A stretch of 64,000 nt of DNA from Halovenus amylolytica (GTDB lineage: Archaea > Halobacteriota > Halobacteria > Halobacteriales > Haloarculaceae), in contig SAYS01000001.1 in the NCBI GenBank assembly GCA_004015825.1, positions 1 through 64,000 on the forward strand, in the 5' to 3' direction. This document shows positions 54,656-63,728 of this stretch, piece after piece (position 1 is the stretch's first letter; each line of letters opens with the position of its first letter). The notes beneath the pieces are model-generated. The model did no database searches, was not told where the DNA came from, and saw only the letters and a list, made by a program, of their open reading frames with translations. Both the position numbers and the translations under genes were made by a program.

Positions 54656-57367
54656 TTAGCCGGTGTTTTTCATTCCGGCAGCGATCCCTTTGACCGTGAT
54701 CCGCAGCGTCTGCTCGTCGCGCTCGCTTCGTTCGTCCTGTGCGAGTAGCTGTCTCTGGAGCAGGTTCAGTGGGTCGACGTAGGGGTTTCGCCGGTCGAGA
54801 CTCTCACGGAGCCACTCGCGGCGGATCGGGTCCTCGCGCCCGGTGATCGTCGTCACCAGTTCGACTGCGCGCTCGTACTCACCTCTGATCCACGGGAAGA
54901 AGTCGGATCGAAGCTCTTCGTCTGCAAGATCGGCGTACTCCTCGGCGATGGTCATGTCCGTCCGACCCAGTGCCTGGGCGGCGTTGTCCAGTGTGGTCTG
55001 GAAGAACGGCCACTGCTCGTACATCTCCCGCAGGGTTTCGATCTCGCCGCCGTCGTCGAGATAGGCGTCGATCCCCGAGGCCAGCGAGAACCAGCCGGGG
55101 AGGATACACCGCGACTGGGTCCACGAGAACACCCACGGGATCGCTCGCAGATCTTCGACTTTCCGCTCGCCAGAGCGCGAGGCCGGCCGCGAGCCGAGAT
55201 TCAGGTTCTCGATGACGCTGATCGGCGTCGCCTGGCCGAAGTAGGTGACGAAGCCGTCGGTTTCCAGCAGTCCGCGATACTCCTCACGGGCAGCGGTCGA
55301 CATCGTCTCCATCGCATCGACCCACTCCTGTTCGATGTCTTCTTCGGGGTGCTCGATGGATTGCTTCCGGGCCGACAGCTGTGCGTTGAGCATCTGTTCG
55401 AGTTCGCGCTCGCCGATCCGGACGTTGCCGTACTTTTCGGCGATGGCCTCCCCCTGCTCGGTGAACTTCACGTCGCCGGTGACGGTGCTGTTCGGCAGGG
55501 CTTTGAGCGCGTCGTTCATCGGTCCGCCACCGCGGGAGATCGATCCCCCGCGGCCGTGGAACAGCCGAAGCGTGATATCGAAGTCGTCCGTGATATCCGC
55601 GAGCATGCGCTGATTTTCGTACAGCGACCAGTTGGCCGCCAGGAAGCCGTTTTCCTTGTTCGAGTCGGAGTAGCCGATCATGATCTCCTGGGTGTTCCCG
55701 CGGGCTTCGAGGACCTGCTCGTAGGCCTCGTTTTCGAACAGCGTCCCCATGATCCGCCGGGCACCGGAGAGTGCGTACTCGGTTTCGAGCAGCGGCACGA
55801 TGTCGAGGCCACAGTGACCGGGCAGATTCACCACATCCGCCTGGTCGGCCAGGAAAAGGACTTCCAGCACGTGGCTCGGTTCGTCCGCCATCGAGATGCA
55901 GTAGGTATCGATCGCCTGCTGGCCGTACTCCCGTTGCCAGTCGGCCAGCCGGTCGAACCGCTCCATGACGCGGGCGGCCGTACTCGAAACGTTCTCGTGG
56001 TTCGAGAGATCGATGATCGCGTCGTCTTCGAGAACCGCCTCGGTCAGGACGTCGACTTTCTCGTTTTCAGAGAGGTCAGCGTACTCGATACCTTCACGGC
56101 CGAGTGCCTCGTCGACGGCCTCTGTGTGCTGTTGCTGGTGGTCGCGCAGATCCAGACTGGCGAGTGTGAAGCCGAAGGTTTCGACCTGGCGCATGAGCTG
56201 TTCGACGTGGGCCTCGGCGATGATATCGCAGTTGTTCGCGTGGAGGCTCTCTGCGAGTGTGGCCAGATCGTCGTAGAACTCATCGGCCGTATCGTAGCCA
56301 CCCGGTCGGATGCCACCGACTCGCTGGAGTTTCGCCCGCATCAGCATGAGCACGCGGCGGTAGGGCTCGTCTGGATACCGTTTTGCGGCCTCCTCGCGGA
56401 CCTCGGGCAGCGTCTCCTCGATATCGGTAAGTGGGTCCTGTACGCCCTCGTCGAGTGTGAGTCGCCGGCCATCCTGGCTCAACACACTCGACATCTCCGC
56501 GAGGCGGTCGAGATACCGTTCGAGGACGACCTCTCGCTGGCGTTCGAGTGTCGCCGTCGTCACCTCCGGTGTGACGTATGGGTTCCCATCGCGGTCGCTG
56601 CCGGCCCACGAGCGGAACTCGAACAGTTTCGGAATGTCGACGTCGTAATCGATTTCCGCATCGATGGCATCGTCGAGTTCGTCGTACACCTCCGGAACGA
56701 TATCGAACAGCGTGTTGGTCAGATACCACTGGACGTTGCGGGCCTCGTCTTCGACCTCCGGCCGGCGCTGGCGGACCTGTGGGGTCTGCCAGAGCCCGAG
56801 TACCTCGGCTTCGATATCCCGCTTGACCTGTTGTTTCTCTTTGTCTGTCAGCCGGTACTCGTCGAGTCGCTGGAGTTCTTCCGCGATCGATCGGAGTTTG
56901 GCCTTGATCGTTTTCCGGCGTGCCTCCGTCGGGTGTGCTGTAAAGGTCGGCTGGATCAGGACGTCTTCGAGAATCCGCTCGACAGTTTCGGGATCAGAAT
57001 CAGACAGCTCCGCCGCCGCAGCTTCGAGACCATCGTCGAGTGTGCCATCCTGTGAACCACATCGGAGGTTCCGGACACGCTCGCGTTCCTCGGCAATATT
57101 CGTCAGCTCGAAATATGTAGTAAACGCCCGTGCGAGGCTGTTTTTTGTCTCCTCGTCGATCGTGTCGAGTTGGTCGTAGAGGGGGTCGCGCGAGTCGATC
57201 TCTCCCTCGCGGTAGAGGATCGACGTTTTCCGCATCTCCTCGACCGTCTCGAACTCTTTGGTCGATGCATGCTCCTGAATTATTTCACCGAGCAGGTTCC
57301 CAAAGTCACGAACATCCTGACTAATTGTCCGTTCATGTAACATTTCCTTCGTGGTCTGATCAGTCAT
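54656..57367 (-). CDS. ppc: Phosphoenolpyruvate carboxylase
   Basis: Adds bicarbonate to phosphoenolpyruvate to give oxaloacetate, replenishing the TCA cycle. 903 residues, full-length bacterial-type enzyme: His145 in TFTAHPTEARR is the catalytic histidine, LFHGRGGSISRGGGP carries the catalytic Arg/Gly loop, GYSDSNKENGFLAANW and the C-terminus MKNTG are intact. Its start is preceded by 40 bp with an A/T-rich stretch. Convergent with the MinD-like gene. Confidence 0.97.
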   Translation of the reverse strand: MTDQTTKEMLHERTISQDVRDFGNLLGEIIQEHASTKEFETVEEMRKTSILYREGEIDSRDPLYDQLDTIDEETKNSLARAFTTYFELTNIAEERERVRNLRCGSQDGTLDDGLEAAAAELSDSDPETVERILEDVLIQPTFTAHPTEARRKTIKAKLRSIAEELQRLDEYRLTDKEKQQVKRDIEAEVLGLWQTPQVRQRRPEVEDEARNVQWYLTNTLFDIVPEVYDELDDAIDAEIDYDVDIPKLFEFRSWAGSDRDGNPYVTPEVTTATLERQREVVLERYLDRLAEMSSVLSQDGRRLTLDEGVQDPLTDIEETLPEVREEAAKRYPDEPYRRVLMLMRAKLQRVGGIRPGGYDTADEFYDDLATLAESLHANNCDIIAEAHVEQLMRQVETFGFTLASLDLRDHQQQHTEAVDEALGREGIEYADLSENEKVDVLTEAVLEDDAIIDLSNHENVSSTAARVMERFDRLADWQREYGQQAIDTYCISMADEPSHVLEVLFLADQADVVNLPGHCGLDIVPLLETEYALSGARRIMGTLFENEAYEQVLEARGNTQEIMIGYSDSNKENGFLAANWSLYENQRMLADITDDFDITLRLFHGRGGSISRGGGPMNDALKALPNSTVTGDVKFTEQGEAIAEKYGNVRIGERELEQMLNAQLSARKQSIEHPEEDIEQEWVDAMETMSTAAREEYRGLLETDGFVTYFGQATPISVIENLNLGSRPASRSGERKVEDLRAIPWVFSWTQSRCILPGWFSLASGIDAYLDDGGEIETLREMYEQWPFFQTTLDNAAQALGRTDMTIAEEYADLADEELRSDFFPWIRGEYERAVELVTTITGREDPIRREWLRESLDRRNPYVDPLNLLQRQLLAQDERSERDEQTLRITVKGIAAGMKNTG

Positions 57368-57630
57368 TCGGCCGTATTTTCACCCCCTGACTAAAAGGTC
57401 TTTTTTCACACGATTTTTTTACCGATTGGGCGGTGAAATACGAACAGAACGATCGACACAGCTATTTCGGACACGACCCGCGCCTCCGGCGACCACTCTC
57501 TGCTCACGGGTCGCAGGCCCGTTCGCATGGTCAGCGAGACCGCCGGTCTCGCTCGGCTCGAAAAACGTGGTCCTCTTGAGCGAAGCGAAAGAGGGCTCGG
57601 AAGGCGAGCAGTGCGAGCCTTCCGGTGGCC
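57368..57630. other. Intergenic region with palindromes
   Basis: Between ppc and ileS, both on the minus strand. Contains several imperfect palindromes (for example CTCTTGAGCGAAGCGAAAGAG at 57572-57592; GAAGGCGAGCAGTGCGAGCCTTC near 57600-57622). I see no gene. The palindrome style resembles many haloarchaeal intergenic regions; it does not match the 10749/61008 repeat family. Confidence 0.45.
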
Positions 57631-57665
57631 AAAAAGCCCGGAGCCTCGCATCGCTCGGCTCCGGG
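57631..57665 (-). terminator. ileS: Hairpin and T-run after ileS
   Basis: On the minus strand, 25 bp after the ileS stop: a perfect 9-bp stem CCCGGAGCC/GGCTCCGGG (57637-57645 and 57657-57665) with an 11-nt loop, then T5 (57631-57635). This looks like an intrinsic-type terminator. Confidence 0.5.
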
Positions 57666-57689
57666 GAACCCCGCCTCCGGCGCGGACTT

Positions 57690-60600
57690 CTACGCTGTTG
57701 CTTCGACGACTTCCTCGATCGCGATCTCCATCTCGACGCCCTCGACATCCCACTCTTTCCGGTAGCCGTCGTCGACATCGCCGAACTCCGCGGCACGAAC
57801 CTCGTTTGCGATGAGGTCCTCGTGCTGTTCGACGAGCTCGGCAACGCGGTCGTCACCGACATCGAGATCCAGCCGGATCGCTGCCTGGATATCCAGATCG
57901 AGATCCTTCCGCATCTCCTGCACCCGGCGGATGACCTCGCGGGCGTAGCCCTCACTCTCGATATCTTCGGTGAGTTCGGTGTCGACGTAGACGACACCCG
58001 CAGTCTCGCCGACCTCGAACTCGGTGCCGGAGACACCTTCTGGCGTCTCGGTGACGAACTCGACCATCTCCTCGGTCAGGGAGACATCGAGGCCAGTTTC
58101 CTCCTCGACAGTGGCTTCGAGGTCGGTGAGGTCGGGATCGCTCACGCGGGCCTCGTTCAGCGCGTTCATGATCCGGCCGGCGTCGTCGCCGAACTCCGGA
58201 CCGAGCACACTCATATCTGCCTCGGCCGAGTAGCGGAGTTCACCCCAGCCACCCTCGCCGGGCCCGATGACGGTGACGGTTCGGGTGTTGAGTCGGTCCT
58301 CGATCAGTTCACTCCGGCGGGTGACAGCCTCGGCAGCCTGCTCGTCGGGGACGTCGACGACGACCTCCGACACCGGCCAGCGGAGTTTGCGCTCTGCCTG
58401 CTGACGGGCGTTCGAACCGGCCTCCTCGACGGCGCGCAGGACCTCGATGTCGTCTTCGAGTTCCGGGTCGCGCAGGTCTTCGTCGGCCTCCGGCCAGTCA
58501 CACATGTGGACCGTATCGAACTCGTCGTCACCGGTCAGCGTGCCGTAGATCTCGTCGGAGACCAGCGGTGCGTACGGTGCGAACAGGCGGACGATCTCCG
58601 TCAACAGTTCGTAGAAGGTCGCGTAGGCGGCCTGCTTCGACTCGCTATCTTCCTCTTCCCACATGCGCTCGCGGACGACCTGAATGTAGAACCGGGAGAC
58701 GTCCTCGACGACGAATTCGAGCAAGGCGTCGAGTGCCCGATCCTGACGGTACTCGTCGTAGTGGTCGGTCATCTCGGCTTCGACCGCCTGCAGGCGGGAG
58801 AGAACCCACTCGTCGACCGTCTCCAGTTCCACGTCGTCGATGCTGGCTGCCGACGGATCGTAGCCGTCGATGCGCATATACGGCAGCGGGAACCGGAAGA
58901 CGTTCCAGAGGATGTTGAGATCGCGCTGCATGTTCTCGATCTCGTCCCACGAGAAGCGCATGTCGTCGGCCTGTGGGCTGACCGAGAGCAAGAACAGGCG
59001 CATCGGATCCGCGCCGTGTTGCTCGATGACCTCGTGTGGCGTGACGACGTTGCCGATGGATTTGGACATCTTCCGGCCGTCCTCGGCCAGCGCCCAGCCG
59101 TGCATCAGGACGTCCTTGTAGGGAACCTCACCGAGTGCGGCGGTCCCCATCCCGAGCTGTGACCAGAACCAGCCCCGCGTCTGGTCGTGGGCCTCCATGA
59201 TGAGATCGGCCGGCCAGAGTTCCTCGAAGGCGTCCTCTTCCTGGGGGTAATCGAGTGTTCCCCAGGTCGCGACAGAGGAGTCGAGCCAGACGTCGAAGAC
59301 GTCGGGAACGCGTGTGTAGGTCGTCCCGTCTTCGGTGATCGTCAGTCCGTCGACGGTCGGTTTGTGGAGATCCACATCCTCGGGATCGACATCCTGGTCG
59401 ACGCGCTCTGCGAGTTCCTCGCGCGTGCCGACGACGATCCGATCGCCCTCGCCCGGCGCACCCTCCTCGGGTGTCCAGATCGGGATCGGGATGCCCCAGT
59501 AGCGCTGGCGGGAGACGTTCCAGTCCGGCGAGTCCTCGACGAAGTTCTTGAACCGCTCCTCGCGGGCCTGCTCGGGGTACCAGGTGCTGTCGTCGATGTT
59601 ATCCATCAGCTCGTCTTTGATGTCGGTGATCGTGATGAACCACTGGTCGGTGACGATCCGGACGATGCCGGTATCACACCGCCAGCAGTGTCCGTCGTTG
59701 ATCGTGTGGCCCTCCTCGCTGGCGAGCAGATGGCCCCTCGCGTCGAGATCCGCGATCACGTCGTCGTTGGCGTCCGTAACGAACTGTCCCTCGTACTCCC
59801 CACCTTCGTCGGTGAAGACACCGTCGGAGCCGACGGGACAGAAGATATCCAGATCGAGTTCGGTCCCGCGCTCGAAGTCCTCTTCACCGTGGCCCGGTGC
59901 GGAGTGGACCAGTCCTGTGCGGTCTGCTTCGACGTACTCTGCGGTGTAGACCTGCCCGGCACCCTCGAAGTCGGCATAGTCGGGGACTTCTTCCTGCAGT
60001 GGGTGTTCGTACTCCCAGCCGATCAGGTCTTCGCCGGTCAGTTCCTCGACGATCTCCCAGTCGTCGTACTCGGCCCACTCGGCGACCTCCTCGGCGACTG
60101 CCTCGGCGACGTAGATGCGCTCGGAGTCGCCACCTTTCTCGCCCTCGATTCCGACGTAGGTGAGATCCTCGTCGACAGCGACGAAGGTGTTGGCGGGGAT
60201 CGTCCACGGCGTCGTCGTCCAGATGACGAGGTTCCCCTCGCGGTCAGAGAGGGGAAATTTGACATAAATCGACGGTGCGGAAACCTCGTCGCGTTCGACC
60301 TCGTTGTTGGCGATAGCGGTCTCACAGCGGGGGCACTGGTTGATCGGTCGTTTGCCGCGCTCGACCAGATCGCGGTCGTCGGCCTGCGAGAACGCCCACC
60401 AGGCGGCCTCCATGTACTCCGGCGAGACCGTCTTGTACGGGTTGTCCCAGTCCATCCAGACGCCCATCGACTTGAAGTCTTCCTGGAGGCCCTCTAGCTG
60501 TTCGTTGGCGAAGTCCTTGCACTCCTCGATGAAGTTGTGGACACCGAAATCCTCGATATCCTGTTTGTTCTCGAAGTCCAGGCGTTCCTCGACTTTCGTC

Positions 60601-60911
60601 TCGATAGGCAGCCCGTGCATATCGTAGCCTGGCCGGTCGGTGACGTCGTACCCCTGCATCCGGTGATAGCGGATGTAGGCGTCCTTGAGTGTCTTGTTCC
60701 AGGTGGTGCCCATGTGGGCCGCACCGGAGGTGTAGGGCGGGCCGTCGACGAAGAAGAACGTCTCCTCCCCTGCTCGGTGTTCGACTGTCTGTTCGTAGGC
60801 GTCGACTGCATCCCAGTGCTCGAAGACCCGGTCTTCGACCTCCTCGGGGTCGTACTGGTCGGTCACCTCCTGAAACCGCTCGTGACCGCCAGGCGTATCC
60901 TCGTCGCTCAT
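57690..60911 (-). CDS. ileS: Isoleucyl-tRNA synthetase
   Basis: Charges tRNA(Ile) and edits valine. 1073 residues, class I: HIGH-equivalent HMGT in TSGAAHMGTTWNKTLKD (residues 66-69), KMSKS motif DGRKMSKSIGNVV, editing domain in the CP1 insert with TTPWTIPANTFVA, and the long C-terminal anticodon region with an extra haloarchaeal end. Length and order fit archaeal IleS. A repeat element (61008-61266) lies just upstream of its start. Confidence 0.97.
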   Translation of the reverse strand: MSDEDTPGGHERFQEVTDQYDPEEVEDRVFEHWDAVDAYEQTVEHRAGEETFFFVDGPPYTSGAAHMGTTWNKTLKDAYIRYHRMQGYDVTDRPGYDMHGLPIETKVEERLDFENKQDIEDFGVHNFIEECKDFANEQLEGLQEDFKSMGVWMDWDNPYKTVSPEYMEAAWWAFSQADDRDLVERGKRPINQCPRCETAIANNEVERDEVSAPSIYVKFPLSDREGNLVIWTTTPWTIPANTFVAVDEDLTYVGIEGEKGGDSERIYVAEAVAEEVAEWAEYDDWEIVEELTGEDLIGWEYEHPLQEEVPDYADFEGAGQVYTAEYVEADRTGLVHSAPGHGEEDFERGTELDLDIFCPVGSDGVFTDEGGEYEGQFVTDANDDVIADLDARGHLLASEEGHTINDGHCWRCDTGIVRIVTDQWFITITDIKDELMDNIDDSTWYPEQAREERFKNFVEDSPDWNVSRQRYWGIPIPIWTPEEGAPGEGDRIVVGTREELAERVDQDVDPEDVDLHKPTVDGLTITEDGTTYTRVPDVFDVWLDSSVATWGTLDYPQEEDAFEELWPADLIMEAHDQTRGWFWSQLGMGTAALGEVPYKDVLMHGWALAEDGRKMSKSIGNVVTPHEVIEQHGADPMRLFLLSVSPQADDMRFSWDEIENMQRDLNILWNVFRFPLPYMRIDGYDPSAASIDDVELETVDEWVLSRLQAVEAEMTDHYDEYRQDRALDALLEFVVEDVSRFYIQVVRERMWEEEDSESKQAAYATFYELLTEIVRLFAPYAPLVSDEIYGTLTGDDEFDTVHMCDWPEADEDLRDPELEDDIEVLRAVEEAGSNARQQAERKLRWPVSEVVVDVPDEQAAEAVTRRSELIEDRLNTRTVTVIGPGEGGWGELRYSAEADMSVLGPEFGDDAGRIMNALNEARVSDPDLTDLEATVEEETGLDVSLTEEMVEFVTETPEGVSGTEFEVGETAGVVYVDTELTEDIESEGYAREVIRRVQEMRKDLDLDIQAAIRLDLDVGDDRVAELVEQHEDLIANEVRAAEFGDVDDGYRKEWDVEGVEMEIAIEEVVEATA

Positions 60912-61007
60912 ATCTATCGTATCCGACGGCCGGGATTAAAGGCAACTCGGTTGCGAGATGGGGGGTTTGGGTATTTTGTGTCATGTGATTTCCGAGTAGC
61001 ATTAACA

Positions 61008-61266
61008 ACAGCAAGAAAGCCCCGAGGCTCTGAACTCGGGGGCCTCGCTGCGCCCTTCGGGCCTCCGGCCCTGCAGTGCTTGCGTCGTCCGCCGTCGTTC
61101 AGAGCCTCGCCCCTTTCAGTCCCACCCACGTAGCTTGGCTGGCCAGCCGATAGGGGTGGGACTGAAAGGGGCCAGTCGCTCGATGAGCGAGACGAAGCAA
61201 GCACCGCAGCGAAGCGAGGAGCACAGCGAGTCGCAGCCATCGAGCGACTGGGGGCTTTCTTGCTGT
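61008..61266. repeat. Structured palindromic repeat B (complete, two arms)
   Basis: 259 bp bounded by the same 16-bp ends as element A (61008-61023 and 61251-61266). Two arms point inward and share a CCCTTTCAGTCCCACC core (61111-61126 with 61155-61170). Left arm stem 61024-61035/61097-61108 and right arm stem 61173-61184/61239-61250 are each 12 bp and self-complementary, but their sequences differ. The loops share GCAAGCACNGCAG and a later CGAAGCGAGGAGC/CAGCGAG. It lies between the divergent ileS and AAC(3) genes. Confidence 0.87.
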
Positions 61267-61350
61267 CTTAATCTCGGCACCTCAAACAAGACCAGTGACA
61301 ACCCTTCCGCGATCAAGAAAACTTATTCCGGACCCCGGACAGTCACCAGC

Positions 61351-62166
61351 ATGAGCGATACCCTCCCAGAGGACAGATCGCCGGAACCGGTCACCGTCGA
61401 CTCCATGACCAGCGATCTCCGTAGTCTCGGGCTCGAAGCCGGCCAGGCAGTGTTCGTCCATAGCTCGCTCTCCGCGCTCGGGTGGGTCTGCGGCGGCCCG
61501 CCAGCAGTCATCGATGCACTCCAGAACGTCATCACAGAAGAGGGAACGATCGCTATGCCGGCGAACTCTGCCGGGAACATGGACCCTGCAAACATGGGCA
61601 ATCCGCCGGTCCCCGAGTCGTGGTACGACACCATCCGGGAACAGATGCCCCCGTACCGGCCGGACGTCACACCAACACAGGGGATGGGCGCGATCGGCGA
61701 ATGTTTTCGCTCCTGTCCTGGTGTCCGCCGGAGCCAGCACCCACAGCACTCCGTGGCCGCGTGGGGAGCAGACGCCGGATTCGTCACCAGAGACCACAGC
61801 ATCGACAACTCCCTCGGCGAGCAGTCACCGCTGGCTCGCATCTACGAACTCGATGGAGACGTTCTCTTTCTCGGAACCAGCCACGAGACGAACACCTCGA
61901 TGCACCTCGCCGAATATCGAGCGGACATCGATATCGGCACAGAAACCAACGGTGCGGCAATGCTCGTCGACGGTGAACGGGAGTGGATCGAGTGGGAAGA
62001 TATCGATATCGACGACGAGGACTTTCCAGACTGTGGCACGGCCTTCGAGCGTGCCCGTCCCGACGCCGTCGAGACGGGCACCGTCGGCGTGGGGGACGCG
62101 AAGCGCATGTCCCAGCGAGCGCTCGTCGACTTCGCAGTGGAGTGGTTCGAATCGAACCGTGAGTGA
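61351..62166 (+). CDS. AAC(3)-family acetyltransferase
   Basis: 271 residues from ATG 61351 (MSDTLPEDRSPEPVTVDSMT). The family signature is complete: VFVHSSLSALGWVCGGPPAVIDAL at the N-terminus, MPPYRPDVTPTQGMGAIGECF, SQHPQHSVAAWG with the catalytic His and LFLGTSHETNTSMHLAEYRA. In bacteria it acetylates the 3-amino group of aminoglycosides; archaeal and Bacillus members likely act on other amines. Divergent from ileS, with repeat B between. Confidence 0.88.
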   Translation: MSDTLPEDRSPEPVTVDSMTSDLRSLGLEAGQAVFVHSSLSALGWVCGGPPAVIDALQNVITEEGTIAMPANSAGNMDPANMGNPPVPESWYDTIREQMPPYRPDVTPTQGMGAIGECFRSCPGVRRSQHPQHSVAAWGADAGFVTRDHSIDNSLGEQSPLARIYELDGDVLFLGTSHETNTSMHLAEYRADIDIGTETNGAAMLVDGEREWIEWEDIDIDDEDFPDCGTAFERARPDAVETGTVGVGDAKRMSQRALVDFAVEWFESNRE

Positions 62167-62226
62167 GATCACCATCATCGGACCGGACGAAAGCGCTTTT
62201 GCGTATCGACGGCAGAGAAACGGGTA

Positions 62227-63339
62227 ATGGGGCTCGAAGAGGAAATCGAGGAGATCGAAGAGGAAATCCGGGAGACCCCCTACAACAAGTCCACAGAGGC
62301 CCATATCGGCAGGCTGAAAGCCAAAGTCGCCGAGATGAAGGAGAAACTCGCGAAACGGCAGGCCTCCGGCAGCGGTGGCCCCGGCTACGCCGTCGAGAAA
62401 CACGGCGACGCGACTGTGGGGCTGGTCGGATTCCCGAGCGTCGGCAAGTCGACGCTGCTGAACGCACTCACCAACGCAGACAGCGAGGTCGGCTCCTACG
62501 AGTTCACGACGCTCGATGTCAACCCCGGGATGCTCAAATACCGGGGTGCGAACATCCAGCTTCTCGACGTGCCCGGACTGATAGAGGGGGCAGCCAGCGG
62601 TCGCGGTGACGGCCAGGAGGTGCTCTCGGTCGTCCGGACGGCCGATCTCGTCGTCTTCGTGCTCTCGGCGTTCGAAATCCAGCAGTACGACCGACTGAGT
62701 GAGGAACTGTACAAGAACGGCATCCGGCTCGATCAGGAGCCACCGCGGGTCGACGTCCGGCCGAAAGGAAAGGACGGCATCTCGATCAACGCCAGCGTCG
62801 ATCTGGATCTCGACGAGTCGACATTGACGACCATCCTGCGAGAGCACGGCCACGCGAACGCGAACGTCACGATCGGTGAACAGGTCGATCTCGACGAATT
62901 CATCGACGGCATCCGCGACAACCGCGTCTATCTCCCCTCGCTGGTGACCGTCAACAAGGTCGATCTGATCGAACGCGACTACGCCGAGACGGTCAACGAG
63001 AACCTCCGGGAGCGCGGGATCGATCCCGACGACGCGATCTTCATCAGCGCCGAGGAAGAGAAGGGACTCGACGCGCTCAAAGAGCGGATCTGGGAGGAGC
63101 TCGGTCTGATCCGCATCTACATGGACAAACCCGGCCGCGGCGTGGATTACGAGGAGCCGCTGATGCTGTTCGAAGGCGAAACAGTCGAAGACGCCTGCGA
63201 GAAACTCGGCGGCGAGTTCGAGAACCGGTTCCGCTTCGCGCGGGTGAGCGGCCCGAGCGCGAAACACGACGAACAGCAGGTCGGACTGGACCACGAACTC
63301 GCCGACGAAGACGAACTGCGGATTCTGACGACGAAGTGA
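62227..63339 (+). CDS. OBG/DRG-type GTPase
   Basis: 370 residues. G1 GFPSVGKSTLLNAL, G2 in YEFTTLDVNPGML, G3 DVPGLIEGAASGRGDGQE, G4 TVNKVDL, G5 with ISAEEEKGLD; then a C-terminal TGS domain (IYMDKPGRGVDYEEPLMLFEG). The N-terminal helix bundle (GLEEEIEEIEEEIRETPY) is typical of DRG proteins in archaea and eukaryotes. Likely acts on ribosomes or translation. Follows the AAC(3) gene by 60 bp. Confidence 0.95.
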   Translation: MGLEEEIEEIEEEIRETPYNKSTEAHIGRLKAKVAEMKEKLAKRQASGSGGPGYAVEKHGDATVGLVGFPSVGKSTLLNALTNADSEVGSYEFTTLDVNPGMLKYRGANIQLLDVPGLIEGAASGRGDGQEVLSVVRTADLVVFVLSAFEIQQYDRLSEELYKNGIRLDQEPPRVDVRPKGKDGISINASVDLDLDESTLTTILREHGHANANVTIGEQVDLDEFIDGIRDNRVYLPSLVTVNKVDLIERDYAETVNENLRERGIDPDDAIFISAEEEKGLDALKERIWEELGLIRIYMDKPGRGVDYEEPLMLFEGETVEDACEKLGGEFENRFRFARVSGPSAKHDEQQVGLDHELADEDELRILTTK

Positions 63340-63728
63340 CCGGTCGCTGGACAGTAACGACCACTGGCTGGTATCGCCGTCCTCGAAACCACACCACCAC
63401 TACATTCCAATGATCCGACATCGCATAGTAACTCGAACAGTCAACTACATACGATTAATTACTGGAATGTAGCTAAATAAGTAGAGATACATAGATGATA
63501 CGACAGTATATGTGAAATAAGAAATTTTTGACATTGTGTAATTTCTTATATATGTTGTGTACTGACTAATAGCAAAAGCACAGACACCTCGTTTTCAGTC
63601 GGTAAATACTGAAATATCAGAATTATGATTAATAGAAAATCTTCTCAGTATTCCCTTATATTCCTGCAACAACGTATAAGTGATATTCACACAATACTTA
63701 TTACGCCCATGATGATTGGACAACCTAC
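63340..63728. other. AT-rich intergenic region
   Basis: About 390 bp, strongly AT-rich against the rest of the chromosome, without a convincing gene. A 10-bp inverted pair, CTACATTCCA at 63400-63409 and TGGAATGTAG at 63463-63472, is the only clear structure; it could be an operator or a folding site. It probably marks the left edge of another accessory region. Confidence 0.5.

Noticed and set aside
55349..57055. 568-codon plus-strand frame opposite ppc
   Set aside because: Fully inside the intact ppc gene on the other strand; sequence has no family features.
57430..57630. Possible third copy of the structured repeat
   Set aside because: It has palindromes but none of the shared ends (ACAGCAAGAAAGCCCC) or core (CCCTTTCAGTCCC).
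57426..59162. 578-codon plus-strand frame opposite ileS
   Set aside because: Runs through the terminator and ileS; codon-bias artefact.
61825..63294. 489-codon minus-strand frame opposite the AAC(3) and GTPase genes
   Set aside because: Covers two well-supported genes on the plus strand.
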